This document shows, piece after piece, positions 8,370 through 17,417 of a stretch of 64,000 nucleotides of DNA. Source of the stretch: Thermocoleostomius sinensis A174 (lineage in GTDB: Bacteria > Cyanobacteriota > Cyanobacteriia > Elainellales > Elainellaceae); assembly GCF_026802175.1 (NCBI RefSeq), contig NZ_CP113797.1, positions 5,557,026 through 5,621,025 of the forward strand, in the 5' to 3' direction. The translations under genes and the position numbers were made by a program. How positions within the stretch are numbered: the first letter of the stretch is position 1; the number at the start of each line of letters is the position of its first letter. Below the pieces are notes generated by a model that saw only the letters and a list, made by a program, of their open reading frames with translations, searched no databases and was not told the origin of the DNA.

Positions 8370-9050
8370 TCAAAACTGTAGATTCTCCCAAATGATATTC
8401 GATCGTGGCTCAAACCCATCAACGTATTCAACAGGATAGTGGGTAAGGGTGTAGAACAAATGCCCATCTTCCTCGCCTACGTAAATCGCCCCGACAATTA
8501 ACTCGGTTTCCAGAGGATGTTGATAGAGTAGTTTTTCTTCTGCCCAGCTATAGCTAACGATATCAGTTCGATCGAGCAGTTCCCATTGGTTATTAATTAG
8601 TAACCCCTGGTTACCTAAAATCAACTCTTGCATCATTTCTAAATCAGCCGATTGGCGCGGCATAAAGAAAGATAGATATGCCTGTTCGTTTTTTACCCCT
8701 GCCGGACTAAAGTAAAACTGCACATGCACTCCTTCTGCGGAGGTTTGTACTTCTGGAATGAAGGTCTGGGCCGGATAGTAGGTAGTAAACGGCACATCCC
8801 GATGTTGAAACAGCCGCAATTCAACCTCTTGAGCTTCGCCCTCCAAGCTCATTGTGATGATTTTTGTATCTGGCTGAACCTTATCTGAGGTATCCTCCGG
8901 AACGTCCGATAGGGGAACAGCGGCTGGGCTATTAGACGGTGACGGCGTGAGACCGGGAAAAGTCAATTCTCTTGATGGCAGCGAGGCACAAGCAGTAGCA
9001 GCAACTAACATCCCTCCAATGAACCAATAGCCTATAGTGCGGGATATCAT
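8370..9050 (-). CDS. hypothetical lipoprotein
   Basis: An upstream TTG/ATG frame runs to 9077, but ATG 9050 is preferred because GGGAG lies seven bases before it and it yields a clean lipoprotein signal: ISRT, a hydrophobic stretch, then LVAATAC with the lipid-modified Cys at residue 21. A Pro/Ser-rich linker (residues ~25-50) leads into a ~170-residue beta-rich domain with no motif I can name (QEVELRLFQHRDVPFTTYYP, YLSFFMPRQSADL). It starts 16 bases after the leuS stop on the same strand, so the two are probably cotranscribed. Function unknown; expected on the periplasmic face of a membrane. Confidence 0.65.
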   Translation of the reverse strand: MISRTIGYWFIGGMLVAATACASLPSRELTFPGLTPSPSNSPAAVPLSDVPEDTSDKVQPDTKIITMSLEGEAQEVELRLFQHRDVPFTTYYPAQTFIPEVQTSAEGVHVQFYFSPAGVKNEQAYLSFFMPRQSADLEMMQELILGNQGLLINNQWELLDRTDIVSYSWAEEKLLYQHPLETELIVGAIYVGEEDGHLFYTLTHYPVEYVDGFEPRSNIIWENLQF

Positions 9051-9066
9051 CCCGTTTCTCCCGGTA

Positions 9067-11643
9067 TTACCCAACAACGAAGTTTACAAGTTTCCCTGGC
9101 ACTACAATGACTTTCTTGATAGTCTTTCCAGCAATGTAGCGCTGTGCTAGCTCAGACTCACGGGCATAGGTTTCCAGTTCTTGCTGGCTAGCTTGGGCTG
9201 GCACTTGAATTGTACCGCGAGTCTTACCCATAATTTGAATCACTAGCGGAATTTCATCTACCACTAATGCGGTTGGATCAGGAACACACCAAGGCTGATG
9301 GTGGATGGAATCGGTATGCCCTAATCGCTGCCACAACTCTTCGGCAATATGGGGTGCAAATGGAGCCAACAACTTCAACAGGGTCTCAATTCCTTCTCGA
9401 TAAACAGGTGAGGTCTTGCAAGTAGCATCATTAAGAGCATTGCTCAATTTCATCAACTCCGAAACGGCTGTATTAAATTGATACTCTTCTTCCAAGTCTT
9501 CTGTAATCTGCTCAATGGCATAGTGAATGGCGTAGCGCAAGTCTTTCTCATCGTGATTCAGCGCCTGAGCCTCAGCGGTTTTTTGTACAGACGCACGATC
9601 GCCAAACTCGCACACCAAGCGCCACACCCGATTTAAGAAACGAAATTGCCCTTCCACATCCGCATCATCCCATTCCAGATCTTTTTCCGGCGGGGCTTTG
9701 AATAAAATGAACATACGAGCGGTGTCTGCGCCATATTTACCCAATACATCGCCGGGATCAATGCCGTTATACTTCGACTTTGACATTTTTTCAAACACCA
9801 CTGTCAATGGTTCACCAGTAGCTGGATCGGTAGGGTTTGACAGATCGGCAATTTGACTGGGAGCAACATACTTCCCAGTGTTGGGATTTTTGTAGGCGGC
9901 TGCCTGCACCATCCCTTGCGTTAGAAGACGCTTGAACGGTTCATCAAAGTTGAGTAAGCCTCGATCGCGCAACACTTTGGTGAAAAAGCGCGAATACAGC
10001 AAGTGTAAAATTGCGTGCTCAATGCCCCCCACATATTGATCTACGGGCATCCAATCATTGGTTTTGGCTGGATCAAACACCTGCTGATCATTGCGAGCAT
10101 CGGGGTAGCGTAAGAAATACCACGATGAACAAATAAAGGTGTCCATCGTGTCAGTTTCACGGCGGGCGGGTGTACCGCAGGTGGGGCAAGGCACGTTAAT
10201 CCAATCTTCTAGTTGCGCCAAGGGCGACGGCCCGCGTCCCGTAAATTCTACATTTTCTGGTAGCAACACCGGCAATTCAGCATCGGGAACAGGCACCGTA
10301 CCACAGCTAGAGCAATGCACTACTGGAATTGGACAGCCCCAATAGCGCTGACGAGAGATTAACCAATCTCTAAGGCGGTAGTTGGCTGTTCCCTTGCCTT
10401 TGCCATTAGCTTCTAGCCATTGCACCGCCGCTTCCACGCTTTGCCCCGAACCTTTGCCAGTCATTACGCCATCGAGCGGCCCAGAATGCACCATTACCCC
10501 TTCGTGGGGGTAGGCTGCGGTCATGGTATCTGCGTCGATCGTCTCATTGGTTGGTTGCACTACCACCTTGATCGGCAGATTAAATTTCTTGGCAAACTCA
10601 AAATCGCGTTGATCGTGAGCCGGAACCGCCATGATTGCGCCCGTACCATAGCCCATCAGCACATAGTCAGCAATCCAAATGGGAATTTTTTCGTCGTTAA
10701 CTGGATTGATGGCGTAGCTGCCCGTCCATACGCCTGTTTTTTCTCGATCGTCTGCGGTGCGATCGATTTCATTCTTGGCTGCCGCTTCGGTGCGATAGGC
10801 AGTCACAATCTCAGCTTGTGACTCAGTGGTCAATTTCTCAACTAGCGGGTGTTCGGGAGACAGCACCATGAAGGTTGCTCCCCACAAGGTATCAGGACGG
10901 GTTGTGAACACGGGTATCGTTTCTCCCGTCTCGGTTTGAAACACTACTTCGGCTCCAGTAGATTTGCCGATCCAGTTTTCTTGCATCAAGCGGACTCGCT
11001 CCGGCCAGCCGTCTAACTGATCTAGGTCTTGCAGTAGTTGTTCAGCATAGTCAGTGATTTTGAGGAACCACTGTTTCAGCAGTCGTCGTTCTACCATCGC
11101 GCCCGATCGCCACGATCGCCCTTCACTGTCCACCTGCTCATTAGCTAAAACAGTTTGGTCAATCGGGTCCCAATTCACTGCTGCTTCTTTTTGGTACGCC
11201 AACCCGGCCTTAAAAAACTCTAGAAAAATCCACTGTGTCCAGCGGTAATAGTCTGGCGAGCACGTCGTGACTTCCCGCTCCCAATCGTAGGACAACCCCA
11301 ACCGCTGCAACTGCGCCCGCATTTGCGCCACATTCTGGTAAGTCCACTTGGCTGGATGAATGCCCCGATCGATCGCCGCATTTTCCGCTGGCAGCCCAAA
11401 GGCATCCCACCCCATTGGATGCAGAACTCGATAGCCTTGCATTCGACGCACTCTAGCAATGACATCGGTAATTGTGTAGTTACGGACATGCCCCATGTGC
11501 AAATTGCCTGATGGATAGGGAAACATGGACAATGCATAGAACTTGGGCTTGTCGGTGTTGTCAGGTGTACGATCGCTGCCTTCAGCCAGCCACGTTTGCT
11601 GCCATTTTTCCTCAATTTCTGCCGGATTGTAGCGGGACTCCAC
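9067..11643 (-). CDS. leuS: leucyl-tRNA synthetase
   Basis: LeuS charges tRNA-Leu with leucine in the cytoplasm. The class I signature [11 protein letters not shown] is at residues 42-52 and KMSKS at 619-623. The CP1 editing domain ([18 protein letters not shown]) and zinc-ribbon-like pairs (CSSCG, CPTCG) are present. The frame extends to a TTG at 11661, but GTG 11643 gives the usual MESRYNP start and has AGGAG eight bases upstream, so 858 residues is the better model. It lies upstream of the lipoprotein gene on the same strand. Confidence 0.97.
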   Translation of the reverse strand: MESRYNPAEIEEKWQQTWLAEGSDRTPDNTDKPKFYALSMFPYPSGNLHMGHVRNYTITDVIARVRRMQGYRVLHPMGWDAFGLPAENAAIDRGIHPAKWTYQNVAQMRAQLQRLGLSYDWEREVTTCSPDYYRWTQWIFLEFFKAGLAYQKEAAVNWDPIDQTVLANEQVDSEGRSWRSGAMVERRLLKQWFLKITDYAEQLLQDLDQLDGWPERVRLMQENWIGKSTGAEVVFQTETGETIPVFTTRPDTLWGATFMVLSPEHPLVEKLTTESQAEIVTAYRTEAAAKNEIDRTADDREKTGVWTGSYAINPVNDEKIPIWIADYVLMGYGTGAIMAVPAHDQRDFEFAKKFNLPIKVVVQPTNETIDADTMTAAYPHEGVMVHSGPLDGVMTGKGSGQSVEAAVQWLEANGKGKGTANYRLRDWLISRQRYWGCPIPVVHCSSCGTVPVPDAELPVLLPENVEFTGRGPSPLAQLEDWINVPCPTCGTPARRETDTMDTFICSSWYFLRYPDARNDQQVFDPAKTNDWMPVDQYVGGIEHAILHLLYSRFFTKVLRDRGLLNFDEPFKRLLTQGMVQAAAYKNPNTGKYVAPSQIADLSNPTDPATGEPLTVVFEKMSKSKYNGIDPGDVLGKYGADTARMFILFKAPPEKDLEWDDADVEGQFRFLNRVWRLVCEFGDRASVQKTAEAQALNHDEKDLRYAIHYAIEQITEDLEEEYQFNTAVSELMKLSNALNDATCKTSPVYREGIETLLKLLAPFAPHIAEELWQRLGHTDSIHHQPWCVPDPTALVVDEIPLVIQIMGKTRGTIQVPAQASQQELETYARESELAQRYIAGKTIKKVIVVPGKLVNFVVG

Positions 11644-11725
11644 GAACGGAACTCCTGTCAAGGTAAATAATTAGGGATGTTTCTACACCATTCTATAAGT
11701 TGTTCGGGATTGGTTGATAAATTCT

Positions 11726-12151
11726 ATGGATCTAGGCTCTACTGTAGCTCCAGCCCGTCTCAAAGTTTTCGTGTATGGAACCTTAAAACCGGGTCAGTGC
11801 AACTACGATCGCTACTGTGGCCATGCAGTGGTGAACCAACAGGTGGCGATCGTGTATGGACAGTTATTTGATTTGCCGTTTGGCTATCCAGCCCTTACTC
11901 CCGGTCCCGGAGTTGTTCACGGTGTTGTATTGGAATTTGCCGATAATAATGTACTGACTCAACTCGATGAACTCGAGGATTATGATCCACAGCGGCCAAT
12001 TGGGCAGAACGAATATGTGCGAGTACTAGTCAAAACGTTTAGCCTTCAGCATCAGCCTCTCGGTGAAGCGTGGGCTTATCAGATGCCGCTCGAACAGGCT
12101 AAACGTTTTGGAGGAGTCCGACTTCCGCACGGATACTGGCAAGGGCGCTGA
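11726..12151 (+). CDS. gamma-glutamylcyclotransferase-like (AIG2/GGCT) protein
   Basis: About 141 residues with the family's substrate-loop signature near the N-terminus (FVYGTLKPGQCNY) and the acidic LDELEDYDP segment that carries the catalytic Glu. Members convert gamma-glutamyl amines or dipeptides to 5-oxoproline and a free amine; the exact substrate cannot be read from sequence. ATG 11726 is chosen over an in-frame TTG at 11714. It is divergent from leuS (82 bases between starts) and converges with the anti-sigma gene. Confidence 0.85.
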   Translation: MDLGSTVAPARLKVFVYGTLKPGQCNYDRYCGHAVVNQQVAIVYGQLFDLPFGYPALTPGPGVVHGVVLEFADNNVLTQLDELEDYDPQRPIGQNEYVRVLVKTFSLQHQPLGEAWAYQMPLEQAKRFGGVRLPHGYWQGR

Positions 12152-12165
12152 ATGAATCCTCAAAC

Positions 12166-12732
12166 CTACTGAACGCCATCAGTTCCGGGGGACACCGAGT
12201 CTGAAATGGCTGCTTTAGGAATTTCAATCACAGGTCGATCGAGGGCAATCATCAGGCCGTCATGGGGTAAGGCATTGGAGGTGATGCGGTGGGTATCTGG
12301 AGATTGAGCGATCGAGGGCACTAACTCTCCACCGGAAAAAGTACTAGCGACGGCTCCAACAAATAAGGCGGCAATCGCCATTCCCCCCCACAGGGCAGTC
12401 CGCTTCGGGCGACGCTCTAACCGAGAAATGACCTCGACGGCAACCTGTTCAACGGGCTGTTCAGGAGCAGGAACTGGCAGCATTCGCACGCCTTGCCGCA
12501 GTTTCAGCAATCGAGCATGTAACCGTTGCATTGTTGCATCCGTCGCTAGCCACTGTTCAACTTGGCGACGTTCATCGGCCGAAACTTCTCCGTCTAAGTA
12601 GGCGCTGAGTAGTTCAAATCGATCGCGCTTTAGGTTATCAAGGGTGTTTGGAGAAGACTGATCCCACCGGCGACCCGGTTCGTCATCTGGTAGAAGAGGG
12701 CTATAGTTATCGCAATCGTCAAAGTTAGACAT
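12166..12732 (-). CDS. anti-sigma factor, SapG-like, single membrane segment
   Basis: The cytoplasmic N-terminal half holds an anti-sigma helix bundle (RFELLSAYLDGEVSADERRQVEQWL, residues ~36-60). A membrane segment follows at about 126-145 (RTALWGGMAIAALFVGAVA), and then a ~60-residue extracytoplasmic tail. No HxxxCxxC zinc motif is seen, so it is a non-zinc type. It lies downstream of, and on the same strand as, the SigG-like sigma gene, the standard sigma/anti-sigma arrangement; in Nostoc the SigG partner is called SapG. Start ATG 12732; a 14-codon upstream extension is less family-like. Confidence 0.8.
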   Translation of the reverse strand: MSNFDDCDNYSPLLPDDEPGRRWDQSSPNTLDNLKRDRFELLSAYLDGEVSADERRQVEQWLATDATMQRLHARLLKLRQGVRMLPVPAPEQPVEQVAVEVISRLERRPKRTALWGGMAIAALFVGAVASTFSGGELVPSIAQSPDTHRITSNALPHDGLMIALDRPVIEIPKAAISDSVSPGTDGVQ

Positions 12733-12955
12733 TTTTAGGATCTCTAGTGTTTTAGAGGCAAGATCAAACAACAAAAGTCAAAGTTGGAAAGCGGTAGTTT
12801 GGTTGTAGAGCCAAGAACGCAGGAATCCGTAGTCACCATGACATCCTCAGCGCTCAACAAGCTGTATTGCGATACACAATAGGCATTGAGCCGCTGTACG
12901 CTCAAACCCTGCATCCAGAATAGCGTAGCTGCCTTTTGGATCAATCTCTGCTAAC
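12733..12955 (-). other. 223-bp spacer between sigma and anti-sigma genes
   Basis: The spacing is unusually long for such a pair. A 66-codon minus-strand frame (12744-12944) fits inside it but has no domain-like composition and no clear ribosome site, so I treat it as non-coding. The sigma and anti-sigma genes may be uncoupled translationally. Confidence 0.4.
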
Positions 12956-13618
12956 TCAATCTTCTAGATAAGTTTGTAATTGATACTGAAGCCGTTGGCG
13001 TGCTCTGGCAATTCTGGATTTGACGGTTCCTAAAGAAACCCCGGTAATTTCAGCAATTTCTTCATAGGACATCCCTTCGATTTCTCGCAATACGATGGTA
13101 GTTCGGAATACTTCTGGTAAATCGGCGATCGCTTCTCGGAGTTGATCATAGAATTCTTGAGTAATCATCTCCTCGGCTGGGCCCGGATCATCGGAAGCAA
13201 TTTCCCAATCTATTTCTCCATCCTCAACATTCAACGGCGCATCTAGCGATAGAGGGGGATTAACCCGCTTACGCTTGCGCAACTCGTCATAGAATAGGTT
13301 TGTTGTGATCCGGCTCAACCAACCACGAAATTTAGCAGGTTCTTGCAAGCGTTTAATGTTTCGATAAACCCGAATCCAGACTTCCTGAGCCAAGTCTGCC
13401 CGATCTGTCCAATCTGGAGCAAGGTGATATAACACCTTCTCTACATGGGGATGATAGCGGCGAATCAGTTCTGAAAACAGCGCTTTTCCAGGACGCACCC
13501 CAGCTTGACACTGCAAGATTAGGTCATAGTTGGAGAGTTTGTTGGCTTGAACCAGCGAGGCTTGAGGAGCAATCGCCTCAACCGCTGACCAAGATACAGG
13601 AAGAGATTCACTACTCAT
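12956..13618 (-). CDS. sigG: ECF/group 3 RNA polymerase sigma factor, SigG-like
   Basis: Region 2 (DRADLAQEVWIRVYRNI; FRGWLSRITTNLFYDELRKRKR) and region 4 (MSYEEIAEITGVSLGTVKSRIARARQRL) give a standard ECF sigma factor. The inter-region linker is long and acidic (NVEDGEIDWEIASDDPGPAEE), and the N-terminal extension SLPVSWSAVEAIAPQ is characteristic of cyanobacterial SigG proteins. These direct transcription during envelope or other stress and are held by a membrane anti-sigma protein, here encoded downstream. ATG 13618 gives the most family-like start; the frame stays open to TTG 13693. Confidence 0.88.
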   Translation of the reverse strand: MSSESLPVSWSAVEAIAPQASLVQANKLSNYDLILQCQAGVRPGKALFSELIRRYHPHVEKVLYHLAPDWTDRADLAQEVWIRVYRNIKRLQEPAKFRGWLSRITTNLFYDELRKRKRVNPPLSLDAPLNVEDGEIDWEIASDDPGPAEEMITQEFYDQLREAIADLPEVFRTTIVLREIEGMSYEEIAEITGVSLGTVKSRIARARQRLQYQLQTYLED

Positions 13619-13693
13619 TGACAGAACTTGACTGTGAGGGATTCCGTTTCTGAATGACGCTGACATGGGCGAGATGTTCCCTTGCAATTTCAA

Positions 13694-14154
13694 AGGTTTT
13701 CAAACAGGATGGGCGACTCATAAACGGGATTTGCTTGAAAGTTATACCGTTATTACTGAAAGGCGACCTTGAAGTTGCGCTCATTTCAGGTCGTCTACAA
13801 ATGCGGTTGAGTACCATCCGGAAAATCGGTAGAGCGACAATGAAGTCTCATCAAGGGCTTACCTAAGCATGGGCTTTAGATGAAATAGATTACTACTCGA
13901 TAGCAGAGTCAATACGGATTCGATTCAAACAGGGGCAAGTCCAACAGCATTTTGGGCTGGAGAACCCTTGCGAACATCCTCCGATTGGGCCATCCTTTCA
14001 TCGGTATTCCTCTGATGTGAATTTAAAACGTTTAGAAAGCACTGAACATTACACCTATTCAGAATAAGTTGAAAATTGTGGGTCAGCTAGTGACTGTGGA
14101 CAGTCATTGTCGCTGCACATGCTGCTCATCCAGACCGCAGCAGTAATCGAAGCG
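13694..14154. other. 461-bp region between divergently arranged sigG leader and the DUF3598 gene 3' end
   Basis: This should contain the sigG promoter. A 70-codon plus-strand frame (13654-13866) overlaps the sigG leader and is probably spurious. I see no tRNA, repeat or strong terminator. Confidence 0.5.
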
Positions 14155-14997
14155 CTAAGCCTCAACCTTTCGTTCTGTCACCAGTGTTAAGCTAACCCAG
14201 CCACCCTTGGCATCATAGCGGCGAATCATCCGCTGCCGTAGATTCTTGGCAATCAACCAGCCAGCTTCTAGAAAAAAAGGCTCTCCCTTAGGGATAGTTA
14301 ATGGGGTATTTGATGACGCGCCATCTGGCAATAGCAGCAGTTGAATCGGATAATGTCCTTGCTGAAAGCGCACGATCGACCCTGCAATTTCTCCTGTAGA
14401 CACGAGTTCCCATTGGGGCGTGGTTAGCTGTTGGCGTAGCAAATTGCCCTCCCGATGTACCTGAAGTGATGTGACATAGCCCTCAGGCGTACGCCAATCG
14501 GGATAGAGCGTGATGGCTGTTCCTTGCCAATTTCCCAACAACATTTCCACTGATAGAGGTGGACGTTCAGTCTTTGGAGTATGCTGCCGATGTTCACGAA
14601 TTAGCGTTAAGCGAGAAAAATGACCGTCTTTATCGAACAGTTGCACCAACCGCAAGCGACGATCGCTTTGAATAAAACCAAGCTCAGCCCCAAACTCAGA
14701 GAAGGGAGCGAACTGCATAGAACCTTGTGAAAAGGCCCCATCGGCAAAGAATAATGTGCTTCGACTGAGCGAACTGTACTCTAATACTTTGTTCTGAACC
14801 AGTTCGCCTGTTGCCAGAGAAAACAACTGAATAGTCTGTCGGATTGTTTGGTTCTCGTTCAACCCTTCCAACGTGACTAGGGTGGGTGTGTCTTCTTGCA
14901 ACACTCCTTGCGGCGAGAAGCGCGAGAATGAACCTTGCCAAGCTCCCAGATTTAGGAGTAATCGTTCCCATTGAGATGTTGACGCATCAAGTGACAT
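14155..14997 (-). CDS. DUF3598 family protein
   Basis: The 280-residue protein shows the two-halves pattern of the cyanobacterial DUF3598 family, in which each half is a calycin-like beta barrel. Half 1 starts QWERLLLNLGAWQGSFSRFS and half 2 starts SVEMLLGNWQGTAITLYPDW. The family is related in fold to lipocalins and CpcT/CpeS-type proteins, but no ligand is established. No signal peptide is seen. The gene is divergent from the RlpA-like gene, with 168 bases between starts. A lyase-like or pigment-binding role would be speculation. Confidence 0.8.
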   Translation of the reverse strand: MSLDASTSQWERLLLNLGAWQGSFSRFSPQGVLQEDTPTLVTLEGLNENQTIRQTIQLFSLATGELVQNKVLEYSSLSRSTLFFADGAFSQGSMQFAPFSEFGAELGFIQSDRRLRLVQLFDKDGHFSRLTLIREHRQHTPKTERPPLSVEMLLGNWQGTAITLYPDWRTPEGYVTSLQVHREGNLLRQQLTTPQWELVSTGEIAGSIVRFQQGHYPIQLLLLPDGASSNTPLTIPKGEPFFLEAGWLIAKNLRQRMIRRYDAKGGWVSLTLVTERKVEA

Positions 14998-15165
14998 AGT
15001 TTTGCAGCTTGGTCTGAGACAAAAAATAGATCAAAAATCAACTAGATCAAAAAAACGACGTTTTTAGGTGTAAGGAACCCAAAGCCGGTACAATAAACCT
15101 CTGTTTCATTCCTTTTCAAACCGTTAAATTCTCTCAGGTTTCATGCGTTAAACATTATTAAATCC

Positions 15166-16536
15166 ATGAATTTTTTTGGACTTTTGTGGGCTGTATCTGC
15201 ACTGAGTAGCTTCTTATTTCCCCAGACTACCCCACGGCTTCTCGAAGATTTTAGTAAAGCCACTTCGGGGCGCACGGTTTCTCTAGTTAAACCCGTTAAT
15301 GTGGCTGTGACCCACGATCGCTCGCGGTCTTCTCTTCACGCAGGGTCAGTGCAACAATTTTCTACTTCACAGACTTTTTCGCAATCGAGTGCTCAATCGA
15401 GAGCTTTTTCTTCGTTTGCTTCTTCATCATTTGCTTCAACGCTGAGAGCTGTGAAATCGTCCGCTTTTCTGGCAGTTCTTAGGTCAAACTCAGTTGCCTC
15501 GATGCATGAAGCATCCCTAATTCACTCAGATTTAATGCAACAGTTCATTAACGGCTTGTTGCGGCGATCGAACACAATCCGAGATTTGATTGGGCAAATT
15601 ACTCCAACTGTCACCATTACCATCGCTGATAACCCCTGTGCTGCTACTCAGCGCTCTCAACGACCGGGTTGGAGATTGTGGCCCTTGGGGAACAATCTCC
15701 ATCAGTCTCAGTTAGAAACGGACAATTTTGCTCACTGTACTGGGTTGTGGCAAACGGATTGGTCGCAGCCAGAACCCATTCAGCAGGTGTTTCAAGTTCG
15801 CCTGCGGGGACATGTCATTGCAGAAGCTCCAACCTACGTCGAGGCAGAAGCGATCGCTCGACAACTGTATCAAGTGCTGCGACAACCCAGCTTTACACCG
15901 TATCACTTAGTTCCAGCGATTGTGAATGGCTTGCCCACGGGCAAAGCAGGTGATGCTCTAGTATTTTCCATTCAACGCGATTGGGCGACTTTGCTCGATC
16001 GCAATCCGGAGCTATTAGCCATTCAGTGGACAAATAATTTGCGGACGGCCCTCAACGTCCCACCGCTATCGTTGGTGGATGCTCAAAGCCAAATGTATGG
16101 ACTAGTGCCCACTGATCGTCAACTTGTAGGGGTTGCCTCGTGGTATGGTCCTTACTTTCATGGGCAACTGACTGCGACTGGTGAAGTGTTTCATCAGCAT
16201 GAACTCACAGCCGCACACCCATCGTTGCCCTTTAACACCTACCTAAAAGTGATCAATCAGCTAACTGGTAAAACTGTGATTGTTCGCGTCAACGATCGTG
16301 GCCCGTACTTTGAAGACCGATCGCTCGATCTGTCCCTAGAGGCAGCGCGCTGTTTAGGCAGTGAAGTGAAAGGAATTGTTCCCTATGAAGCCGTGATTAT
16401 GGAAAAAGCAGACCTTGCCCAATGGCACCAGTCTAATCAGATGACTGCAAGTTCTATCACTGGGACTCAATCTACTCAGTCAACGTGGCTGCAAGGACTA
16501 TTAGCTAGACAATCAGACTCTACCCAGCCTTATTAA
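15166..16536 (+). CDS. RlpA-like double-psi beta-barrel secreted protein
   Basis: The N-terminus is hydrophobic (LWAVSALSSFLFPQ), consistent with export, and is followed by a long Ser-rich, low-complexity stretch (residues ~60-110). The C-terminal ~100 residues are an RlpA-type double-psi beta barrel: VGVASWYGPYFHGQLTATGE, HPSLPFNTYLKVIN, VRVNDRGPYFEDRSLDLS, with the conserved catalytic-region Asp in NDRGP. RlpA proteins bind or cleave denuded peptidoglycan at septa. A middle domain (FQVRLRGHVIAEAPTYVEAE) resembles the cyanobacterial extension found before RlpA domains. It is monocistronic. Confidence 0.85.
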   Translation: MNFFGLLWAVSALSSFLFPQTTPRLLEDFSKATSGRTVSLVKPVNVAVTHDRSRSSLHAGSVQQFSTSQTFSQSSAQSRAFSSFASSSFASTLRAVKSSAFLAVLRSNSVASMHEASLIHSDLMQQFINGLLRRSNTIRDLIGQITPTVTITIADNPCAATQRSQRPGWRLWPLGNNLHQSQLETDNFAHCTGLWQTDWSQPEPIQQVFQVRLRGHVIAEAPTYVEAEAIARQLYQVLRQPSFTPYHLVPAIVNGLPTGKAGDALVFSIQRDWATLLDRNPELLAIQWTNNLRTALNVPPLSLVDAQSQMYGLVPTDRQLVGVASWYGPYFHGQLTATGEVFHQHELTAAHPSLPFNTYLKVINQLTGKTVIVRVNDRGPYFEDRSLDLSLEAARCLGSEVKGIVPYEAVIMEKADLAQWHQSNQMTASSITGTQSTQSTWLQGLLARQSDSTQPY

Positions 16537-16579
16537 ATCCAAGTTTGAAATGAATGACAGACTTCCAAACTGGCAGTGG

Positions 16580-17212
16580 CTAGGAATGGGTGTGAGATGG
16601 CAACACGATATGACGTGAACTGTCGATGCTTAACCATCCCTCTTCCTGCAACTGACTGAGTAAACGCGTGACAGTTACTCGGGTTGTGCCGATCGCATTA
16701 GCAAGCTGTTGATGGGTTAAACGCACACTTAATCGAGTACCGCTAGCCGTAGGCTGTCCCACCTCCTGCTTCAGCAACATCAGCAAATGGCGCAAGCGCT
16801 CTTCTACCCGACGATATCCCACCATCGCTAAAACCGCCTCAGTTTGCTGTAATCGGCGTGCTAGATGCCGGAAAATTCCATGCGCCAGCATAGGAGATTG
16901 TTCAATTTCAACCAATCGCAGCCGCATCAAATCCACATCAGTCAACGCCATGGCCTGATAGGGGCGAATCGACGAAAGCGGTAATCCGAATGGCATCGAC
17001 GGGCAAGCTAACCCCAATAGCGATTCATCGCCACTGTCGTACAGCGTTCCCAACTGCACTACACCACGACAGACCACTAGAATTTCATCCGATAGCATTC
17101 GAATCGACTGACCGCTCCTGTAGGGCTGTAGATTTCGTCCCCTGTATAGCTCCTCCAGCAGTTGACGTAGATCGGGCTGTGGAGTTGCCTCTAGGGACTG
17201 AGAATGGAGCAT
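16580..17212 (-). CDS. Crp/Fnr-family transcription regulator with NtcA-like DNA-binding helix
   Basis: The N-terminal cNMP-binding-like barrel lacks the FGE...RS phosphate-binding cassette, so cyclic nucleotides are probably not bound. A dimerisation helix and a winged HTH follow ([24 protein letters not shown]), very like the recognition region of NtcA ([21 protein letters not shown]). It therefore may bind a GTA-N8-TAC-like site, but the sensor half is clearly not NtcA. The frame opens at GTG 17221; ATG 17212 is taken. It converges with the RlpA-like gene. Confidence 0.85.
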   Translation of the reverse strand: [210 protein letters not shown]

Positions 17213-17417
17213 AACGATCACGGGGCGAATGTTTTCCTCTTTACCCTAAACACCCAAGCTAAAGAAGGGGTAATCGCAAGATTATGAAAACACTATTAAC
17301 AGATTTAAGTTTGGTTAAGAAAAGAGTGAATCGGTACATTGATAGCTAGACAGATAATTCATGCCATCCCATTCCCGACCCTCGATTCCCGATTCCCAAA
17401 TCTCAACTGGCGATGTT

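Noticed and set aside
12744-12944. 66-codon frame between sigma and anti-sigma genes
   Set aside because: No ribosome site, no domain, Cys/Leu-rich random composition.
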